From positions 124,001-188,000 of the forward strand of contig JAPLDK010000074.1 in assembly GCA_026391775.1 (NCBI GenBank): 64,000 bases of DNA. Direction: 5' to 3'. The DNA comes from Bacteroidota bacterium. GTDB lineage: Bacteria; Bacteroidota; Bacteroidia; Bacteroidales; FEN-979. Below the pieces are notes generated by a model. The model saw nothing but the letters and a program-made list of their open reading frames with translations, made no database searches and was not told the DNA's origin. The translations under genes and the position numbers were made by a program. Below are positions 46,146 to 54,920 of this stretch, piece by piece (position 1 is the first letter of the stretch; each line of letters opens with the position of its first letter).

Positions 46146-47100
46146 AGTAATCGCACTGCTAATCCCGGTATTACTCTTTATTTCGAAAGTCGTATTTCCT
46201 CAATGTTGTTCAACCGGCAGTCCGGTTGGGGCGACTGTCTATGTGGGTGTTCTGGCGAAAAACAACCTGAGGTTTGTGACTTATTTCAGGAACAGCTATT
46301 CCAACACTTATTACCAGGGAAACAGCAAGACCGAGGACAATGTCCCCCTGCGGTTCTCCTATTACAATTTTGCCGGGCTCGCATTCGGTTACGGAGTGAC
46401 CAAACGCTTAACTGTTGAGGTTGATTTCGGTTATTTTTTAAATAAAACCCAGGAATTCAAGTACATTGATTTTAAAGAAACCGGTTACGGTTTGACAAAC
46501 GGAGGAGTGGGAGTCAAATACGGGATCTATATCAAACCTTCCCGGCAGATAGAATTTACAGCAGGTGCAGGTTTCCGGTATCCTTTTACGACAAAACCGC
46601 AGGAACTTGACGGAGTTCAGCTCTCACGGGATGTTCAGCCCTCTACAAATGCATTTGCAGTTAACATTATGCTATTTTTCAATAAAGGCTGGCCTTCCGT
46701 CGGAATTCGGCTGTTTACACTTAACCGTTTCGAATATAATTTTGCTGATAAGCTTAAATATCAATACGGCAGTGTTTTGCTGAATTCGGTGTTCTTCTCT
46801 AAAAAGATCATTCCGTATTTTTTTGCAATTCTCCAGGTTCGGGGAGAGTGGAGGTCACACGATAATGACGATGGTGTGATACGTGAAAATTCCGGCAATT
46901 ATCTGCTCATAGTTTCCCCTCAGCTGAGCTACTCAGTTGCAGGCAAGTGGAATGTGTCGGTACTCTACGATTTCCCCGTTTACAAGAGTTATAACGGAAA
47001 ACAGCTTACACCGAGATATTCATTTGCTGTAAGCATTTCTCATGATTTTGACCTTAACCGAAAGAAGATGAAAGTCAATATTGAAACCCTTCCCAAATGA
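46138..47100 (+). CDS. Outer-membrane beta-barrel protein of a lipoprotein operon
   Basis: A protein of 320 residues. After the signal peptide the mature end begins with CCSTGSPVG, an unusual adjacent-cysteine pair. The rest is amphipathic strands with regular aromatics (LRFSYYNFAGLAFGYGV, LTVEVDFGYFL, YSFAVSISHDF). No plug or other domain is seen. It overlaps the lipoprotein genes on both sides (eight and four bases), which suggests a complex of the three. The cysteine pair could bind a metal or form a disulfide. The substrate is unknown. Confidence 0.75.
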   Translation: MNRVIALLIPVLLFISKVVFPQCCSTGSPVGATVYVGVLAKNNLRFVTYFRNSYSNTYYQGNSKTEDNVPLRFSYYNFAGLAFGYGVTKRLTVEVDFGYFLNKTQEFKYIDFKETGYGLTNGGVGVKYGIYIKPSRQIEFTAGAGFRYPFTTKPQELDGVQLSRDVQPSTNAFAVNIMLFFNKGWPSVGIRLFTLNRFEYNFADKLKYQYGSVLLNSVFFSKKIIPYFFAILQVRGEWRSHDNDDGVIRENSGNYLLIVSPQLSYSVAGKWNVSVLYDFPVYKSYNGKQLTPRYSFAVSISHDFDLNRKKMKVNIETLPK

Positions 47101-48338
47101 GGAGATCCCTGGTTTTTTTAATACTTCTTTTTCTTATTATTTCCTATTCCTGTAAGAAGAAGAGTGAGAGTCCTGATTCAAAGCCTTTATTAATGACTGT
47201 TAATGTGGCAGGGAAATATTTTAACACCTTATTGGGCGGGGTGATTTTTATCTCCGACATGCAGGGGAGGGTACTGTCCGACACCTTTTGCCTGGCTGAT
47301 GGCAAATACAGGTTCTATGGCAAAGCGGGAACTTTTGTTCCATCATTGCTTGAGATTACGGCAGTCAGGGCTGAGCCCTCTTTGCATAGTTTCAAAATTT
47401 CAATTGAAACCTACACTTATATAGGTCCTTCGGAATGGACCCTGCAGGGCTATCGTGCTGATACAGTGGGACGCATAAACCCTACTTATAAGAATATCCC
47501 CGTGCATAATGATGCTTTTCTTGTTTCATCTTCAGGATATTCAAACCTGACTTTAATCCTTGGGAATATTCCAATCCCCTTGTATAAAAGCCCCGACGAT
47601 ATTTATATTGGGATTCCTACATCCGCAGGAATGAAATATAAGTGGTTCAATGGAGTTCAGGCAAACGCTATCGACACTTTTGATCTATCCAATCCTATCT
47701 TGGCAGAAAAGCAGACTGTGGCTTTTCCCGCATCTGTCCAATATTATGAATGCCGCGTTCAAGGTTTTCCTGATGGCAATTTCAATTCTCCCGTACCTTA
47801 TATGGTGGATGAAATCCTTGGTAACGGAGCCATTGTAAACAGTATTGATGCATATTATCCACCTTCAAAATTTCAGGGATTTCACACAGATATCATGGCT
47901 GAGGAGAATTATTCTTCGAACCTGAGTTGGTTCTATCATGTCGATGGTCAGATCCCATCCGCCTTCAGGAAAATTTCTGCCAGCTTGAGTTCATTTACTT
48001 CTGCAGGTACAAGCATCCGGTTAAAGGCATCCGGAGATCTTGACGCAGTTTCCGGGACATGGCAATTCCAGAATCCTTACCAGGGCAATGTGGAATGGAC
48101 CGTTTTCGGGCCGGATTCAGCGACGGTTCTGCAATTGCCGCAGGTTGCACCTTCGTTGAATAACATGTTTCCCTGGTTTAGCAGGGATTCACTCTATTTT
48201 ACAAAAGTCCAGCTGATCGACCTGGTAAAATGCCAGGGATACAACCAGATGATCAATCTGCTCTACAACCCCTTAGATCCATCCAATTTTGACCGACAGG
48301 AAATCAGCAGTTTAAGCATTAATACTTCCCGTAAATAA
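47097..48338 (+). CDS. Unrecognised lipoprotein, third gene of the operon
   Basis: A protein of 413 residues with lipobox SYSC (Cys19) followed by KKKSES. An early segment (LLMTVNVAGKYFNTLLGGVIFISDMQG) resembles a carboxypeptidase-like regulatory or Ig-type strand set. The rest is beta-rich and ends with a short helix. I do not recognise a family. The gene overlaps the beta-barrel gene by four bases (ATGA). It is followed by a strong bidirectional terminator. Confidence 0.72.
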   Translation: MRRSLVFLILLFLIISYSCKKKSESPDSKPLLMTVNVAGKYFNTLLGGVIFISDMQGRVLSDTFCLADGKYRFYGKAGTFVPSLLEITAVRAEPSLHSFKISIETYTYIGPSEWTLQGYRADTVGRINPTYKNIPVHNDAFLVSSSGYSNLTLILGNIPIPLYKSPDDIYIGIPTSAGMKYKWFNGVQANAIDTFDLSNPILAEKQTVAFPASVQYYECRVQGFPDGNFNSPVPYMVDEILGNGAIVNSIDAYYPPSKFQGFHTDIMAEENYSSNLSWFYHVDGQIPSAFRKISASLSSFTSAGTSIRLKASGDLDAVSGTWQFQNPYQGNVEWTVFGPDSATVLQLPQVAPSLNNMFPWFSRDSLYFTKVQLIDLVKCQGYNQMINLLYNPLDPSNFDRQEISSLSINTSRK

Positions 48339-48359
48339 AGCTTTGGGGATATAAAAAGT

Positions 48360-48398
48360 AAAGGGCCTGAAAAATTGAAACAATTTTTCAGGCCCTTT
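48360..48398. terminator. Bidirectional intrinsic terminator between the lipoprotein operon and tRNA-Gln
   Basis: A perfect 18-bp stem (AAAGGGCCTGAAAAATTG at 48360-48377, its complement at 48381-48398) with a three-base loop. A and T runs at the ends serve both strands. Confidence 0.85.
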
Positions 48399-48400
48399 AG

Positions 48401-48473
48401 TTGTCCGACTAGGAATCGAACCTAGACTCTTCTGCTCCAGAGGCAGACGTGTTGCCAGTTACACCATCGGACA
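48401..48473 (-). tRNA. tRNA-Gln (anticodon CUG)
   Basis: A cloverleaf of 73 bases. The acceptor stem TGTCCGA pairs with TCGGACA, the anticodon loop CTCTGGA gives CUG for codon CAG, and the T arm contains GGTTCGAATCC. CCA is not encoded. It lies 42 bases after glnS on the same strand, with the terminator beyond it, so both are probably one transcript. Confidence 0.95.
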
Positions 48474-48515
48474 ATGCGGCTGCAAAATTAGTACTCTTGC
48501 AGCAATTATTCAAAT

Positions 48516-50216
48516 TTATTTCGCTTTTTCTTTCTTTGTCCAGCTGTCTTTTAAAGGAACTACACAGTTAAAGACAAGGCTTTCAGGCGTTGAATCATAG
48601 TCCACACTAAAGTAACCAAGGCGTTCAAACTGGAATTTTTGCCCCGCTACGGAGTTTTCAACTGAAGGTTCTATATAACCGGTTTTCACCTCCAGGGAAT
48701 TTGGGTTCAGATAGTCCTTATACGTTTTTCCATCTTCAGAATTATCCGGGTTCTCAACTACGAACAACCGGTCATATAACCTTATCTCCGCTTTAATTGC
48801 ATGCTTCACCGAAACCCAGTGCAGCGTTCCCTTAACCTTTCTATTGCTTTCCGGCATGCCGCTTTTTGTGGCCGGGTCATATGTACAATGAACTTCCAGG
48901 ATTTGACCATTAACTGGATCTTTGATAACCGACTCATATTTAATGATATAGCCTGATCGTAACCGGACTTCCCTGCCGGGTGCAAGTCTGAAAAATTTAT
49001 TCGGAGGGTTCTCCATGAAGTCCTCCTGCTCAATATAAAGTTCTTTTGCAAAAGGCACTTTTCTGCTTCCGGCTGAAGTATCTTCAGGGTTATTGGTTGC
49101 TTCCATTTCTTCAACCAAATCCTCAGGGTAATTATCAAGTATGACTTTCAGTGGATTAAGTACTCCCATGACGCGAAAAGCTTTTCTGTTCAGATCTTCC
49201 CTGACGCAAAATTCCAAAAGGCTGATGTCAATCACATTATCCCTTTTTGCCACACCGATGATATCGGCAAAATTTCTTATGGATTCGGAAGTGAATCCGC
49301 GCCTTCTAAGCCCGCAAATAGTCGGCATGCGGGGATCGTCCCATCCGTTTACCTTCTTTTCCTGTACGAGCTCCAGAAGCTTTCTTTTGCTCATTACAGT
49401 ATAACTCAGGTTCAGGCGGGCAAATTCTATCTGCCGCGGGGCATAAATCCCGATCTCCTCTATCAACCAGTCATATAAAGGCCGGTGTACTTCAAATTCA
49501 AGGGTACATATGGAATGTGTGATTTTTTCAATGGAATCGGATTGACCGTGGGCAAAATCATACATAGGATATATGCACCACTTGTCGCCCGTGCGGTGGT
49601 GAGAAGTATGAATGATCCTGTATATTACAGGGTCCCGCATATGCATATTTGGCGACGCCATATCGATTTTAGCTCTCAGTACCTTTGCGCCATCGGGGAA
49701 TTCTCCGGTCCGCATCCGGGTAAACAGATCAATGTTCTTCTCAACTGTCCGGTTCCTGTATGGGCTTTCCTTGCCCGGTCGGGTAGGGGTGCCCCTGATT
49801 TCACTAATCTCTTCTGCGCTCATGTCACAAACATAGGCTTTTCCCTTGCGTATTAGTACAAGGGCAAAATCATAAAGCTGCTCGAAATAATCTGAGGCGT
49901 AGAATTCCCTGTCTTCCCAGTCAAAGCCCAGCCATTTCACATCCTCCTTAATGGAATCAACGTATTCAATATCTTCTTTAACAGGATTGGTGTCGTCAAA
50001 ACGCAGGTTTGTCTTTCCATTGTATTTTTTTCCAATACCGAAATTAAGGCAGATGGATTTAGCATGTCCAATATGAAGATACCCGTTCGGCTCCGGTGGA
50101 AAGCGGGTATGTACCCTGCTATCGTTCTTGCCTGTCAGAAGATCCTCTTCAATGATTTCCTCAATAAAATTCAGTGATCTGCCCGGGATTTCTTCTTTCC
50201 TGATATTTTCTTCCAT
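48516..50216 (-). CDS. glnS: Glutaminyl-tRNA synthetase
   Basis: A protein of 566 residues, the usual bacterial GlnRS length. Motifs are [13 protein letters not shown] (HIGH), VMSKRK (KMSKS equivalent) and the GlnRS-specific DDTNPVKED. The C-terminal beta-barrel anticodon-binding domains follow (~340-560). It charges tRNA-Gln directly, so the organism need not use the amidotransferase route for this tRNA. Its own substrate, tRNA-Gln(CUG), is encoded next to it. Confidence 0.97.
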   Translation of the reverse strand: MEENIRKEEIPGRSLNFIEEIIEEDLLTGKNDSRVHTRFPPEPNGYLHIGHAKSICLNFGIGKKYNGKTNLRFDDTNPVKEDIEYVDSIKEDVKWLGFDWEDREFYASDYFEQLYDFALVLIRKGKAYVCDMSAEEISEIRGTPTRPGKESPYRNRTVEKNIDLFTRMRTGEFPDGAKVLRAKIDMASPNMHMRDPVIYRIIHTSHHRTGDKWCIYPMYDFAHGQSDSIEKITHSICTLEFEVHRPLYDWLIEEIGIYAPRQIEFARLNLSYTVMSKRKLLELVQEKKVNGWDDPRMPTICGLRRRGFTSESIRNFADIIGVAKRDNVIDISLLEFCVREDLNRKAFRVMGVLNPLKVILDNYPEDLVEEMEATNNPEDTSAGSRKVPFAKELYIEQEDFMENPPNKFFRLAPGREVRLRSGYIIKYESVIKDPVNGQILEVHCTYDPATKSGMPESNRKVKGTLHWVSVKHAIKAEIRLYDRLFVVENPDNSEDGKTYKDYLNPNSLEVKTGYIEPSVENSVAGQKFQFERLGYFSVDYDSTPESLVFNCVVPLKDSWTKKEKAK

Positions 50217-50259
50217 TATATCGTTAAAATTATTGCCTTCTCTTCTGCGAAAGAGGCTG

Positions 50260-50267
50260 CAAAGCTA
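50260..50267 (-). promoter_or_regulatory. -7 element of glnS
   Basis: The minus strand reads TAGCTTTG, a perfect match, 43 bases before the glnS start. Confidence 0.6.
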
Positions 50268-50353
50268 CTGAAAATTAGGAAAACCTTAGAGAATTGCATG
50301 GATTTTAATAATTTCGCAGACTATCGGTACAGGATAATAATTTGAATATTGCT

Positions 50354-50713
50354 ATGGGTAAAATCACTTTGGACGGCATGGAGTTCTTTGCTTATCACGG
50401 TTGTTTTAAGGAAGAACAATTGATCGGGACAAAATTCATCGTTGACCTGATTATTGAAACCGATACATCAGAAGCTGAACAAAGTGACCAGCTTCATGAT
50501 ACGGTGAATTATGTAAACCTTTATCAGGCCGTAAAAACGGAAATGGAGCAAAAGTCTCACCTGCTCGAACATGTTGCCAGACGCATCATCACAGTTGTCA
50601 CTGATCAGTTCCCCTCCATCATAACTATTGAACTAAGGGTTTCGAAGCTGAATCCACCGGTAGGAGGGAAGATGAAACAAATCAGCTTCAATACATCCTG
50701 GAAGAAAATCTGA
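50354..50713 (+). CDS. folB: Dihydroneopterin aldolase
   Basis: About 119 residues from the ATG at 50354; an upstream TTG is less likely. Family motifs are FFAYHGCFKEEQ (with the substrate glutamate region), DTVNYVNLY and LRVSKLNPPV (active-site lysine). It converts dihydroneopterin to 6-hydroxymethyl-dihydropterin in folate synthesis. Confidence 0.94.
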   Translation: MGKITLDGMEFFAYHGCFKEEQLIGTKFIVDLIIETDTSEAEQSDQLHDTVNYVNLYQAVKTEMEQKSHLLEHVARRIITVVTDQFPSIITIELRVSKLNPPVGGKMKQISFNTSWKKI

Positions 50714-50733
50714 GATATTTTCAATATTTTTTT

Positions 50734-50741
50734 TACCTTTG
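50734..50741 (+). promoter_or_regulatory. -7 element of tRNA-Cys
   Basis: TACCTTTG is a perfect TAnnTTTG, 17 bases before the mature tRNA. Confidence 0.6.
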
Positions 50742-50758
50742 CACCCCCTGATTGACAG

Positions 50759-50829
50759 GGTATCGTGGCCGAGTGGCTAGGCAGAGGTCTGCAAAACCTC
50801 GTACAGCGGTTCGACTCCGCTCGATACCT
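50759..50829 (+). tRNA. tRNA-Cys (anticodon GCA)
   Basis: A cloverleaf of 71 bases. The acceptor GGTATCG pairs with CGATACC, the anticodon loop CTGCAAA gives GCA, the T arm carries GGTTCGACTCC, and the discriminator base is U73, as expected for tRNA-Cys. CCA is not encoded. Confidence 0.95.
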
Positions 50830-50869
50830 CAGAATTAAAAGGCTGAGCATGAAAATGGTTCGGTCTTTT

Positions 50870-51388
50870 TTATTTTTCCTTCGGGTAAAGGAGATACTCA
50901 CTGATAAGGACAAGCAGCAGGGTAAAAATGCTGCTCAGGGCCATCCTTAAAAAGGTTTTGAAAAATTCTGTAAACCGGAAAGCTTCCAAGTAAAACAATA
51001 CAAAATGATGGATAAGGATTAGGCTGATGGAATAATAAAGAAACCATTTCATTCCCTGATTTTTGAGAGAGGGAGTATTTCCGATCAGGGAATCCGGACC
51101 TGATGAGATCCATCTGATAACATGCGGACGGGCATAACCCATTGCCAGGCAAGCCGATATATTCAGGCCGAGGGTATTGGTAAAAACATCCACTCCTGCC
51201 CCCAGTAAAAATGAAAGAAGCAATAATAATCCGCCAGGAATTTCATATGGGAGCAGAAGGATAAAATAAACGTAGTAATATGGATTGATAAATCCGCCAA
51301 GATAAATATTGTTCAGGATAAGGACCTGGAGCAGGATAAGAAGGAAGAACCTCAAAACGTTATAAAATATCACTTTTGATGTTGTCAT
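50870..51388 (-). CDS. mreD: Rod shape-determining protein MreD
   Basis: A protein of 172 residues with five to six membrane helices and the pattern PYYYVYFILLLPYEIP found in Bacteroidota MreD. It is part of the elongasome with MreB and MreC. It lies ten bases after mreC. Confidence 0.88.
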   Translation of the reverse strand: MTTSKVIFYNVLRFFLLILLQVLILNNIYLGGFINPYYYVYFILLLPYEIPGGLLLLLSFLLGAGVDVFTNTLGLNISACLAMGYARPHVIRWISSGPDSLIGNTPSLKNQGMKWFLYYSISLILIHHFVLFYLEAFRFTEFFKTFLRMALSSIFTLLLVLISEYLLYPKEK

Positions 51389-51398
51389 TATCCTTTGT

Positions 51399-52229
51399 TT
51401 ATTGGCTTTTAAATGTTTCTTTAAGGTCTTCTTTTTCTTTCCTCATCAGATCCACAACGATTTCCACATATCCAAGGCTGTTGAAGTCGGTAGAAAACAA
51501 TAAAGTGCCGGAATTAAAATTTTCATCAGTAGCAACAGTGTAATCACTGATGGTACCAATCATTATACCCTCCGGGAAAATATCGGAATTCCCGCTCGTT
51601 ATAATAGTATCTCCTGCTTTTATATCAACATGTTTAGGAACCTCTTTTACACTTCCATACCTGTAATTCCCACCCGGCCATTCAACATTCACAAGCTGGT
51701 TATTTTTCTTGAATTTGCCTGATATTTTGCTGTCCTTATTCAGCATCGACATGATCCAGCTGAAATGGGGTGAAACACTCACAACCTGGCCAACAATGCG
51801 GTTTCCGATTATGACACCCATGTGGTTTTTCACTCCCTGAAGGCTGCCCTTACTGATCATCATGAAGTTGTTTCTTTTATTGGTAGTGTTGCTTATGACT
51901 TTTGCGCTGATATACCTGTACTGAAGCAGGTAAACGGTGTCGTTCCTGTAAAAAGAATAGGCATCGGACTTATAATAGGCGTCGGGCAAACGGGAGTGGA
52001 GTTTGGCCATCTCCTCGATCAGGGTCTGGTTGGTCTTCCTGAGTGAAAAGTATTCGGAAATATTTCTGAAGGTGCTGTTTAAAGCCCCTGTAAGGGTACT
52101 TGAAATATTATAAAGTGTTGTATTCTGGAATTCATTGAAATTAAAAAACAGGCTCAGTGATACTGTTTCCAGCAATAGAAATAATAAAATGAAATAGTTT
52201 TTGCGGAGAAATACCAATAAGTTCCGCAT
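51399..52229 (-). CDS. mreC: Rod shape-determining protein MreC
   Basis: A protein of 276 residues. One N-terminal membrane helix (12-30) is followed by a coiled coil (60-85) and the MreC beta domain (VISNTTNKRNNFMMISKGSLQGV, GVIIGNRIVGQV, DTIITSGNSDIFPEG). It links MreB with the periplasmic wall synthesis machinery. It lies nine bases after mreB. Confidence 0.94.
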   Translation of the reverse strand: MRNLLVFLRKNYFILLFLLLETVSLSLFFNFNEFQNTTLYNISSTLTGALNSTFRNISEYFSLRKTNQTLIEEMAKLHSRLPDAYYKSDAYSFYRNDTVYLLQYRYISAKVISNTTNKRNNFMMISKGSLQGVKNHMGVIIGNRIVGQVVSVSPHFSWIMSMLNKDSKISGKFKKNNQLVNVEWPGGNYRYGSVKEVPKHVDIKAGDTIITSGNSDIFPEGIMIGTISDYTVATDENFNSGTLLFSTDFNSLGYVEIVVDLMRKEKEDLKETFKSQ

Positions 52230-52238
52230 ATACCGGGT

Positions 52239-53252
52239 TTATTTGATCAGGAAGGTAAATTTGTCGAAATTTTTAAGGGCTATCCCGGTACCCCTGGCTA
52301 CAGCACGCAATGGATCTTCTGCCACATGAACCTTTAATTTGGTTTTCAGGTGCAGACGCTTATCGAGACCCCTTAGCAAAGCCCCGCCTCCTGTAAGATA
52401 GATGCCTGTTTCGAAAATATCGGAAGCAAGTTCCGGCGGAGTCATTTCAAGGGCATTCAGTACAGCAGCCTCGATTTTGGCAATGGATTTATCAAGAGCA
52501 TGAGCTATTTCGGCATGGTTAACAATAACTTCTTTGGGGATGCCCGTGAGCAGGTCTCGTCCGTGTACTGCATAATCGGGAGGAGGATTGTCAATGTCGA
52601 CCAGTGCGGCTCCCACTTCAATTTTTATTCTTTCTGCAGTACGCTCTCCGATGTTGATATTATGCTGTTTGCGCATGTATTCTTCTATATCGGAATTGAA
52701 TTCATCGCCGGCGATCCGGATGGATTTGCTATTCACAATACCACCTAAGGCAATGACTGCTATCTCACTGGTCCCGCCCCCGATGTCAATCACCATGTTA
52801 CCGATCGGCTCAAGTACGTCTATGCCTATTCCGATTGCTGCAGCCATGGGTTCATGTATAAGCCTTACCTCTTTGGCGCCTGCCTGTTCTGCAGAATCCT
52901 TTACGGCTCTTTCTTCAACTTCGGTGATGCCCGAAGGAATGCAGATGACCATTTTCATTGCCGGGGGGAACCAGGATTTCCCGATCTGGATCATCTTTAT
53001 CATTTCTCTGATCATGTGTTCCGCAGCCTGGAAATCGGCAATAACTCCACCCCTCAGTGGACGGATGGTTTTGATATTCTCATGGGTTTTCCCATGCATC
53101 ATCTGGGCCTTTTTTCCAACAGCAATGATTTTCCCTGAACTTCTTTCGATTGCGACGATGGATGGTTCGTCAACCACCACCTTGTCGTTATAAATTATTA
53201 CTGTATTGGCGGTACCGAGATCAATAGCAATTTCCTTCGTAAATAATCCCAT
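52239..53252 (-). CDS. mreB: Rod shape-determining protein MreB
   Basis: A protein of 337 residues of the actin/Hsp70 ATPase superfamily. DLGTANTVI (phosphate 1), DIGGGTSEIAVI (phosphate 2) and GGGALLRGLD (adenosine motif) are present. It forms filaments that guide cell elongation, so the cell is expected to be rod-like. It lies six bases after purH. Confidence 0.97.
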   Translation of the reverse strand: MGLFTKEIAIDLGTANTVIIYNDKVVVDEPSIVAIERSSGKIIAVGKKAQMMHGKTHENIKTIRPLRGGVIADFQAAEHMIREMIKMIQIGKSWFPPAMKMVICIPSGITEVEERAVKDSAEQAGAKEVRLIHEPMAAAIGIGIDVLEPIGNMVIDIGGGTSEIAVIALGGIVNSKSIRIAGDEFNSDIEEYMRKQHNINIGERTAERIKIEVGAALVDIDNPPPDYAVHGRDLLTGIPKEVIVNHAEIAHALDKSIAKIEAAVLNALEMTPPELASDIFETGIYLTGGGALLRGLDKRLHLKTKLKVHVAEDPLRAVARGTGIALKNFDKFTFLIK

Positions 53253-53258
53253 CGTCTA

Positions 53259-54782
53259 TTAATGTTTAAAGTGACGTATGCCTGTAAATACCATAGCCAT
53301 GTCATTTTCGTCGCAAAATTTCACAGAGTCCGCATCCCGTATCGAACCCCCGGGTTGAATAACGGCTGCGATCCCGGCACCATGTGCGATTTCAACGGAA
53401 TCGGCAAATGGGAAAAATGCATCTGATGCCATCACGGCTCCTTTCAGATCAAATCCAAAAGTTTTTGCTTTTAAGATAGCCTGTTTCATGGCATCAACAC
53501 GTGATGTCTGACCCATTCCGCAACCTATTAGTTGCCTGTTCTTTGATATAACTATAGTATTTGATTTCAAGTGTTTAACAATTTTATTTGCAAATAGCAG
53601 TTCCGAGGTTTCTGCAACAGAAGGCCTTTTTTTTGTAACAAACTGAAAGTCGGTTTCTGTCTCAGCTTTAAGGTCCCTGTCCTGCTCAAGAACACCGTTA
53701 AGGATCGATTTAAACTGCCTGGAACTGAATGATAACGGATTCTGCCGCAAAATTATTCTATTTTTCTTTGATTTTAAGACTTCCAGGGCATTCTTTTCAT
53801 ACTCAGGTGCAAGAAGTATCTCAAAAAACAATTTGTTCAATTCCCCTGCGGTTTCCATATCTATCCTTCTGTTTGCAACAACTATGCCTCCGAAAGCCGA
53901 AAGGTTGTCGCAAGCAAGGGCATCAAGATATGCCTCTTTGATAGTCTCCCTGCAGGCAACTCCACATGGGTTGGTATGTTTTATAATGGCAACGGAAGGT
54001 TCGTGAAATTCTGCAATAAGGTTAATGGCAGCATCGATATCAACGATGTTATTGTAGGAAAGTTCTTTCCCGTGCAATTGTTCAAAGTTCTCTGGCAGGG
54101 AACCAAAAAACGAACCTTTCTGGTGAGGATTCTCACCATATCTCATCGTAGCCGAGATCATCTGGCTCTGTTTGAAGGCTGCTATTTTTTCACTCCGGTT
54201 GAAATAATTGAAGATCTGTGTGTCATAATGTGAAGAAATGTTGAATGCCTGGGCTGCAAAATACCTCCTGTCTTCAACATTTGTAAAACCATTCTTTTCC
54301 CCGAGAAGCTTCATAAGGGGTTTATAAAAGCCAGCTGCAGGAATAACAACCACATGCCGGTAATTTTTTGCAGCTGCCCTGATCAGCGAGATTCCTCCTA
54401 TATCGATCTTTTCAATGATCTCTTCCTCATTATCGGTACCGGCAACAGTTTTTTCAAAAGGATAAAGGTCCACGATCACAAGGTCGATCGAGGGAATATC
54501 GTAATGCTCAACATCCTTCACATCCGAAAGCGAGCCCCTCCTCCACAGGATACCCCCAAACACTTTAGGGTGAAGCGTCTTCACCCGTCCCCCAAGAATG
54601 GAAGGGTAAGTGGTCACTTCCTCTATGGATGTTGCCGCAATGCCCTTACTCTTAAGGAAATCAAACGTTCCTCCCGTTGAATAAATATGCACATTGTGGG
54701 CTTCCAGAGTTTTAGCAATTTCTTCAATCCCTTCCTTGGAATAGACTGAGATCAGCGCCGAAGTAATTTTTATTTGATCGAT
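53259..54782 (-). CDS. purH: Bifunctional AICAR transformylase / IMP cyclohydrolase
   Basis: About 507 residues from the ATG at 54782 (MIDQIKITSALISVYSKEG). A longer frame to 54848 adds 22 residues unlike the family. The N-terminal cyclohydrolase shows STGGTFDFL and GGRVKTLHPKVFGGIL. The transformylase has KHTNPCGVA, SDAFFPFADSVE and QPGGSIRDAD. It performs the last two steps to IMP. The order purH-mreBCD is common in Bacteroidota. Confidence 0.96.
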   Translation of the reverse strand: MDQIKITSALISVYSKEGIEEIAKTLEAHNVHIYSTGGTFDFLKSKGIAATSIEEVTTYPSILGGRVKTLHPKVFGGILWRRGSLSDVKDVEHYDIPSIDLVIVDLYPFEKTVAGTDNEEEIIEKIDIGGISLIRAAAKNYRHVVVIPAAGFYKPLMKLLGEKNGFTNVEDRRYFAAQAFNISSHYDTQIFNYFNRSEKIAAFKQSQMISATMRYGENPHQKGSFFGSLPENFEQLHGKELSYNNIVDIDAAINLIAEFHEPSVAIIKHTNPCGVACRETIKEAYLDALACDNLSAFGGIVVANRRIDMETAGELNKLFFEILLAPEYEKNALEVLKSKKNRIILRQNPLSFSSRQFKSILNGVLEQDRDLKAETETDFQFVTKKRPSVAETSELLFANKIVKHLKSNTIVISKNRQLIGCGMGQTSRVDAMKQAILKAKTFGFDLKGAVMASDAFFPFADSVEIAHGAGIAAVIQPGGSIRDADSVKFCDENDMAMVFTGIRHFKH

Positions 54783-54906
54783 CATGGGTATATCTGTAAC
54801 TCTGACAGGTTTTTTTCGTCTAAAATTAATAAATTCAATTTCCTGCAATGTTATGAAAAATAGCGGGATTTTCCAATATTTGGTGCTTAGTTTTTAAGGA
54901 TTTACG

Positions 54907-54914
54907 TATCTTTA
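54907..54914 (+). promoter_or_regulatory. Probable -7 element of the MacB-type permease gene
   Basis: TATCTTTA matches TAnnTTTG at all but the last base, seven bases before the GTG start. A TTG lies 24 bases upstream (54880-54882). Confidence 0.4.
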
Positions 54915-54920
54915 CACGCT

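Noticed and set aside
53498..53503. CACGTG core inside purH
   Set aside because: The surrounding bases (ATCAA and ATGTC) do not extend the parS palindrome.
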